DNA of 17,378 nucleotides. Source: an uncultured Campylobacter sp. GTDB taxonomy: Bacteria > Campylobacterota > Campylobacteria > Campylobacterales > Campylobacteraceae. The stretch lies in NCBI RefSeq assembly GCF_938030815.1, contig NZ_CALHII010000135.1, positions 1-17,378 on the forward strand, given 5' to 3'. Positions within the stretch are counted from its first letter, which is position 1; every line of letters begins with the position of its first letter. The position numbers were made by a program, and so were the translations under genes. Of the stretch, positions 15,476 to 17,378 are shown in pieces. Under the pieces are notes generated by a model. That model saw only the letters and a list, made by a program, of their open reading frames with translations. It did no database searches and was not told the DNA's origin.

Positions 15476-15498
15476 CGTTAAAATTTTAAAATTTAACG
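15476..15498. repeat. 23-bp near-palindrome
   Basis: Arms CGTTAAAATTT and AAAATTTAACG flank one central T and differ from perfect symmetry at one base pair. It is 217 bp past the hypF stop. It could be a protein site, or a result of the high density of AAATTT words. Confidence 0.35.
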
Positions 15499-15552
15499 GC
15501 GCGCCCACGCTATCGCTATAGCATCACGCGCACCACTATGGTAATCGATGCA

Positions 15553-15659
15553 AAATTCTACCGCGGCGCGTAGCTAGATACTGCGCAAATCCCAAGCCAA
15601 GACGCTATTTAGCGCCCGCCTCTTAAATTTGGGCGTAAAATCGCGATGCGGTAGAATTT
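15553..15659. repeat. Long-range inverted repeat enclosing smaller hairpins
   Basis: AAATTCTACCGC (15553-15564) and GCGGTAGAATTT (15648-15659) are perfect 12-bp complements 83 bp apart. The interior contains the hairpin CGCTA-TT-TAGCG and a possible CGCCC/GGGCG stem. This could be a structured RNA, a small mobile-element relic or a terminator-like element. It lies about 200 bp upstream of nikR. No family was recognised. Confidence 0.4.
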
Positions 15660-15809
15660 AAAACAACTTAGCGCCATAAAATTTCATCGCGCTAGCACTA
15701 AAATACAACGCGAAATCGCGAGCAAAATTTCAAAATACGCACGATGCTTTGGAGCTTTAAATTTTAAAAAATAGGTCGAATTAGCGCCCAAAATTCTTAC
15801 TATTTGAGC

Positions 15810-15828
15810 GTAATTTCGGTAAAATTAC
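15810..15828 (+). promoter_or_regulatory. Inverted repeat over the candidate nikR -10 element
   Basis: GTAATTT-CGGTA-AAATTAC is a perfect 7-bp inverted repeat. The candidate -10 element TAAAAT (15820-15825) sits inside it, so a protein bound here would block transcription of nikR. The ribosome site AGGGGGAG (15847-15854) follows. Autoregulation by NikR is possible, but the repeat matches neither the E. coli GTATGA-N16-TCATAC site nor a clear Helicobacter site. Confidence 0.35.
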
Positions 15829-15856
15829 ATTCAAAATACGCGAAATAGGGGGAGCT

Positions 15857-16288
15857 ATGAAAAAAGAGGAAAAAGAGGGCGCCGTAAGATTTAGCATTTC
15901 GCTGCCGACGAAGCTTTTTGAGGATCTCGATGAGATGGTGCGCGCTAAGCAATACCTAAGCCGCAGCGAGTTTATCCGCGATCTCATACGCGAAAAGATG
16001 GTCGAGGGCGTGCTTCACGGAGATGGCGAGGATGATTGCGTGGGCGTGCTTTGCATCGCTTACGATCATCACCAAAGCGATCTGATCGAGCAGCTCGTAG
16101 AGATCGAGCACCACGCAAACGTCACCATCATCAGTACCAGCCACTTCCACATCGACGAGCGCCACTGCTTCGAGGAGATCACGATGCGGGATAAAATTTC
16201 AAAGATCGAGCGGCTCGGCGCCAAAATCGGCGCGCTAAAAGGGGTGAAATTTTCCAAGCTCGTAAAGGCGGTTATCACCGAAGCGTAG
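15857..16288 (+). CDS. nikR: Nickel-responsive regulator NikR
   Basis: Ribbon-helix-helix repressor that binds DNA when loaded with nickel. The 143-residue protein has the DNA-binding part RFSISLPTKLFEDLDEMVRA...SRSEFIRDLI (about 11-44) and a C-terminal ACT-like tetramer domain. The square-planar nickel ligands H85, H96, H98 and C104 have the same spacing as H76, H87, H89 and C95 of E. coli NikR. It sits alone between hypF and hypB with its own promoter, so nickel supply and hydrogenase maturation are probably controlled together. Targets cannot be read from the window beyond the dyad in its own promoter. Length and start are normal. Confidence 0.95.
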   Translation: MKKEEKEGAVRFSISLPTKLFEDLDEMVRAKQYLSRSEFIRDLIREKMVEGVLHGDGEDDCVGVLCIAYDHHQSDLIEQLVEIEHHANVTIISTSHFHIDERHCFEEITMRDKISKIERLGAKIGALKGVKFSKLVKAVITEA

Positions 16289-17044
16289 GGCTTTTGCATG
16301 TTTTTGAAAACAGCGCGTCGCGTTAAATTTGCGCGCTTCTATTCGTGCGCTTCTAAATTTAAACGCAGGCTGCGCGACTTTTTTTGCGAGTTGTGCAGCG
16401 CGATTCTCGATCGAGTGGAGAATTCGGGTGGCGCGGCTGCGCAAGGCGTGCAAATAAAATTTGTTTAAATTTTACGCGGCAAACGAAAGCGCAAATTTTA
16501 TAAATTTTAATCAAAAGCGCTCTTGCCGCGGGTTGAAATTTACGCACTGGCGCAAGATCGGCGCAGCTCGCGACTAAATTTTATAGGCGCCGCTTTCGTG
16601 TCGCATTTGCAAAGCCGAGCTAGCGTAAAATCTATATTAAAATGGTCGCTGCATTGATATTCGGCACGCCTGCGATCACGCGCGAGATTTAGAGCGCCGG
16701 ATAAAATCAGCTCGCAAGCCCTGAATTTCGCTCCCCTATCTACAGCGATCTTTAAGTTTGTTTGAACCCTTGCGAGCTGCGAGGTCTAAATTTAGAGAGC
16801 GCGGCTCTGCAATTTGCAGGTAGGCGATTCAATTTAAAGCAGTGCTTTACTCGCGAGCTTTAAAAATTTTACGTCGAGCCTTCGCAAACAACGCATGAAA
16901 TTTAGATAAAACCGAAGCGCATAAATTTCAAGCCCGTTAAATTTCATAAAATTTCGCATCTTAATATAAAATTTATCAAATTTACGCCATTTAAAGCAAA
17001 AACGTGGTATTTTACGCGCAAAATTTATTATCCAAGGAGAAAAA
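16289..17044. other. Non-coding spacer between nikR and hypB
   Basis: About 750 bp without a convincing gene. Short frames on both strands have no recognisable product. AAATTT words are dense, including the inverted pair TGAAATTTA/TAAATTTCA near 16895-16930. A weak stem CGCA/TGCG followed by a T run near 16365-16387 could be a poor terminator for nikR. Confidence 0.55.
17005..17039 (+). promoter_or_regulatory. Candidate extended -10 element and ribosome site for hypB
   Basis: TGGTATTTT at 17005-17013 fits an extended -10 element, which would start transcription near 17020. AAGGAG at 17034-17039 is a strong ribosome site five bases before the hypB ATG. Confidence 0.4.
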
Positions 17045-17378
17045 ATGTGTAAAGATTGCGGCTGTTCCATCGGCCACACTCACGAAGCGGGCACCCATTC
17101 GCACGCAGATATGACACACGAGCATGTCCATACCCACGCGGACGGCACCGTCCACTCCCACGCCCATATGCATGAGGCGGGGGTCGATCACGAGCACGAC
17201 GCGCACGATAACATCCACGCAAATGCTGCTATCAGCGATGCCAAGACGATCGAGGTGATGAGTAAAATTTTAAGCGCCAACGACGCATTATGTGATGAAA
17301 TTTCGCGCCGTTACGCCTACATCACGGTCGATGAGTATCAGGACACCAACGACATTCAATTCAAACTGCTGCAAAAGC
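17045..17378 (+). CDS. hypB: HypB nickel metallochaperone, N-terminal part, running into foreign sequence
   Basis: GTPase that delivers nickel to the hydrogenase large subunit. The start MCKDCGC carries the high-affinity N-terminal nickel motif (C2, C5, C7). Residues 11-58 are extremely His-rich (THEHVHTHADGTVHSHAHMH is typical), a nickel-storage stretch seen in some HypB proteins. TIEVMSKILSAND (68-80) is the usual HypB segment before the GTPase domain. After D80, however, the expected region leading to the P-loop (SSPGSGKTTLL) is missing; the frame continues as helicase-like sequence to the window edge. Either the gene is rearranged or the assembly is joined wrongly here. As it stands, the visible product could bind nickel but has no GTPase domain. 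Confidence 0.85.
   Translation, partial: MCKDCGCSIGHTHEAGTHSHADMTHEHVHTHADGTVHSHAHMHEAGVDHEHDAHDNIHANAAISDAKTIEVMSKILSANDALCDEISRRYAYITVDEYQDTNDIQFKLLQK
17285..17378 (+). pseudogene. UvrD/Rep-type helicase fragment fused in frame to hypB
   Basis: Residues 81-111 of the frame read ALCDEISRRYAYITVDEYQD and then TNDIQFKLLQK. VDEYQDTN is the motif II (Walker B) signature of UvrD/Rep/PcrA superfamily 1 helicases, and the flanking residues also fit that family. Everything before this motif in a helicase, including its own Walker A, is absent. The breakpoint lies near 17270-17300 and the fragment is cut by the window end. Confidence 0.75.

Larger units (their letters stand above)
15260..15856. other. 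Non-coding spacer between hypF and nikR
   Basis: No credible gene was seen on either strand. The region is stop-rich, holds many AAATTT words, a near-palindrome at 15476-15498, a long-range inverted repeat at 15553-15659 and the nikR promoter/operator region at 15810-15828. No tRNA or known riboswitch was recognised. Confidence 0.6.

Noticed and set aside
15781..15987. Minus-strand frame across the nikR start
   Set aside because: It overlaps the clear nikR coding region and promoter and has no recognisable product.
16298..16468. 56-codon frame after nikR beginning MFLKTARRVKFARFY
   Set aside because: Weak ribosome site, strongly biased basic composition, no recognised product; probably chance in a spacer.
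16834..17079. Minus-strand frame upstream of hypB
   Set aside because: Lys/Phe-rich translation of AAATTT-dense spacer, crossing the hypB promoter and start; no family resemblance.

Overview
The window looks like chromosomal DNA from a Campylobacter-type epsilonproteobacterium (Campylobacterota), probably one of the higher-GC oral species such as the C. gracilis/rectus/showae group. The gene set points there: a periplasmic methylmenaquinol:fumarate reductase (MfrABE), a hydABCDE nickel-iron hydrogenase operon with the hydE gene typical of epsilonproteobacteria, NikR and hyp maturation genes. AAATTT-type words recur throughout coding and non-coding DNA. The species is an inference; the class-level call is firm.

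Layout. 1-261 (minus): N-terminal part of a LysR-type regulator, divergent from mfrA. 403-4122: mfrA-mfrB-mfrE, tightly coupled, encoding a Tat-exported fumarate reductase. 4123-4511: AT-rich spacer with a 71-bp nested inverted repeat and a hydrogenase promoter. 4512-8059: hydA, hydB and hydC, the small subunit, large subunit and cytochrome b of a membrane-bound uptake hydrogenase. 8056-10540: hydD (maturation protease) and hydE. 10552-10815: a doubtful small ORF. 10826-15259: a giant hypF. 15260-15856: non-coding, with inverted repeats. 15857-16288: nikR. 16289-17044: no convincing gene. 17045-17378: the 5' part of hypB, which runs in frame into UvrD/Rep-helicase-like sequence at the window end.

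How the genes fit together. HydABC oxidises hydrogen in the periplasm and reduces menaquinone. MfrABE uses (methyl)menaquinol to reduce fumarate in the periplasm. HydD, HydE, HypF and HypB build the nickel-iron site, and NikR should sense nickel. The region therefore encodes much of an H2-to-fumarate respiratory chain with its assembly and metal control.

The most unusual feature is a set of five large in-frame low-complexity insertions in two maturation proteins. HydD carries about 107 extra residues. HypF carries four blocks of about 160, 236, 174 and 173 residues, one in or beside each major domain except the zinc-finger region. Removing them leaves proteins of about 180 and 734 residues, the usual family sizes, with all recognised catalytic motifs intact. 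The structural hydrogenase genes, mfrABE and nikR show no such inserts. Second in interest are the hypB/uvrD chimera, which may be an assembly join, an MfrA with Ala where the covalent-flavin His is expected, and a HydE whose C-terminus resembles the HypF C-terminal domain without its last signature.
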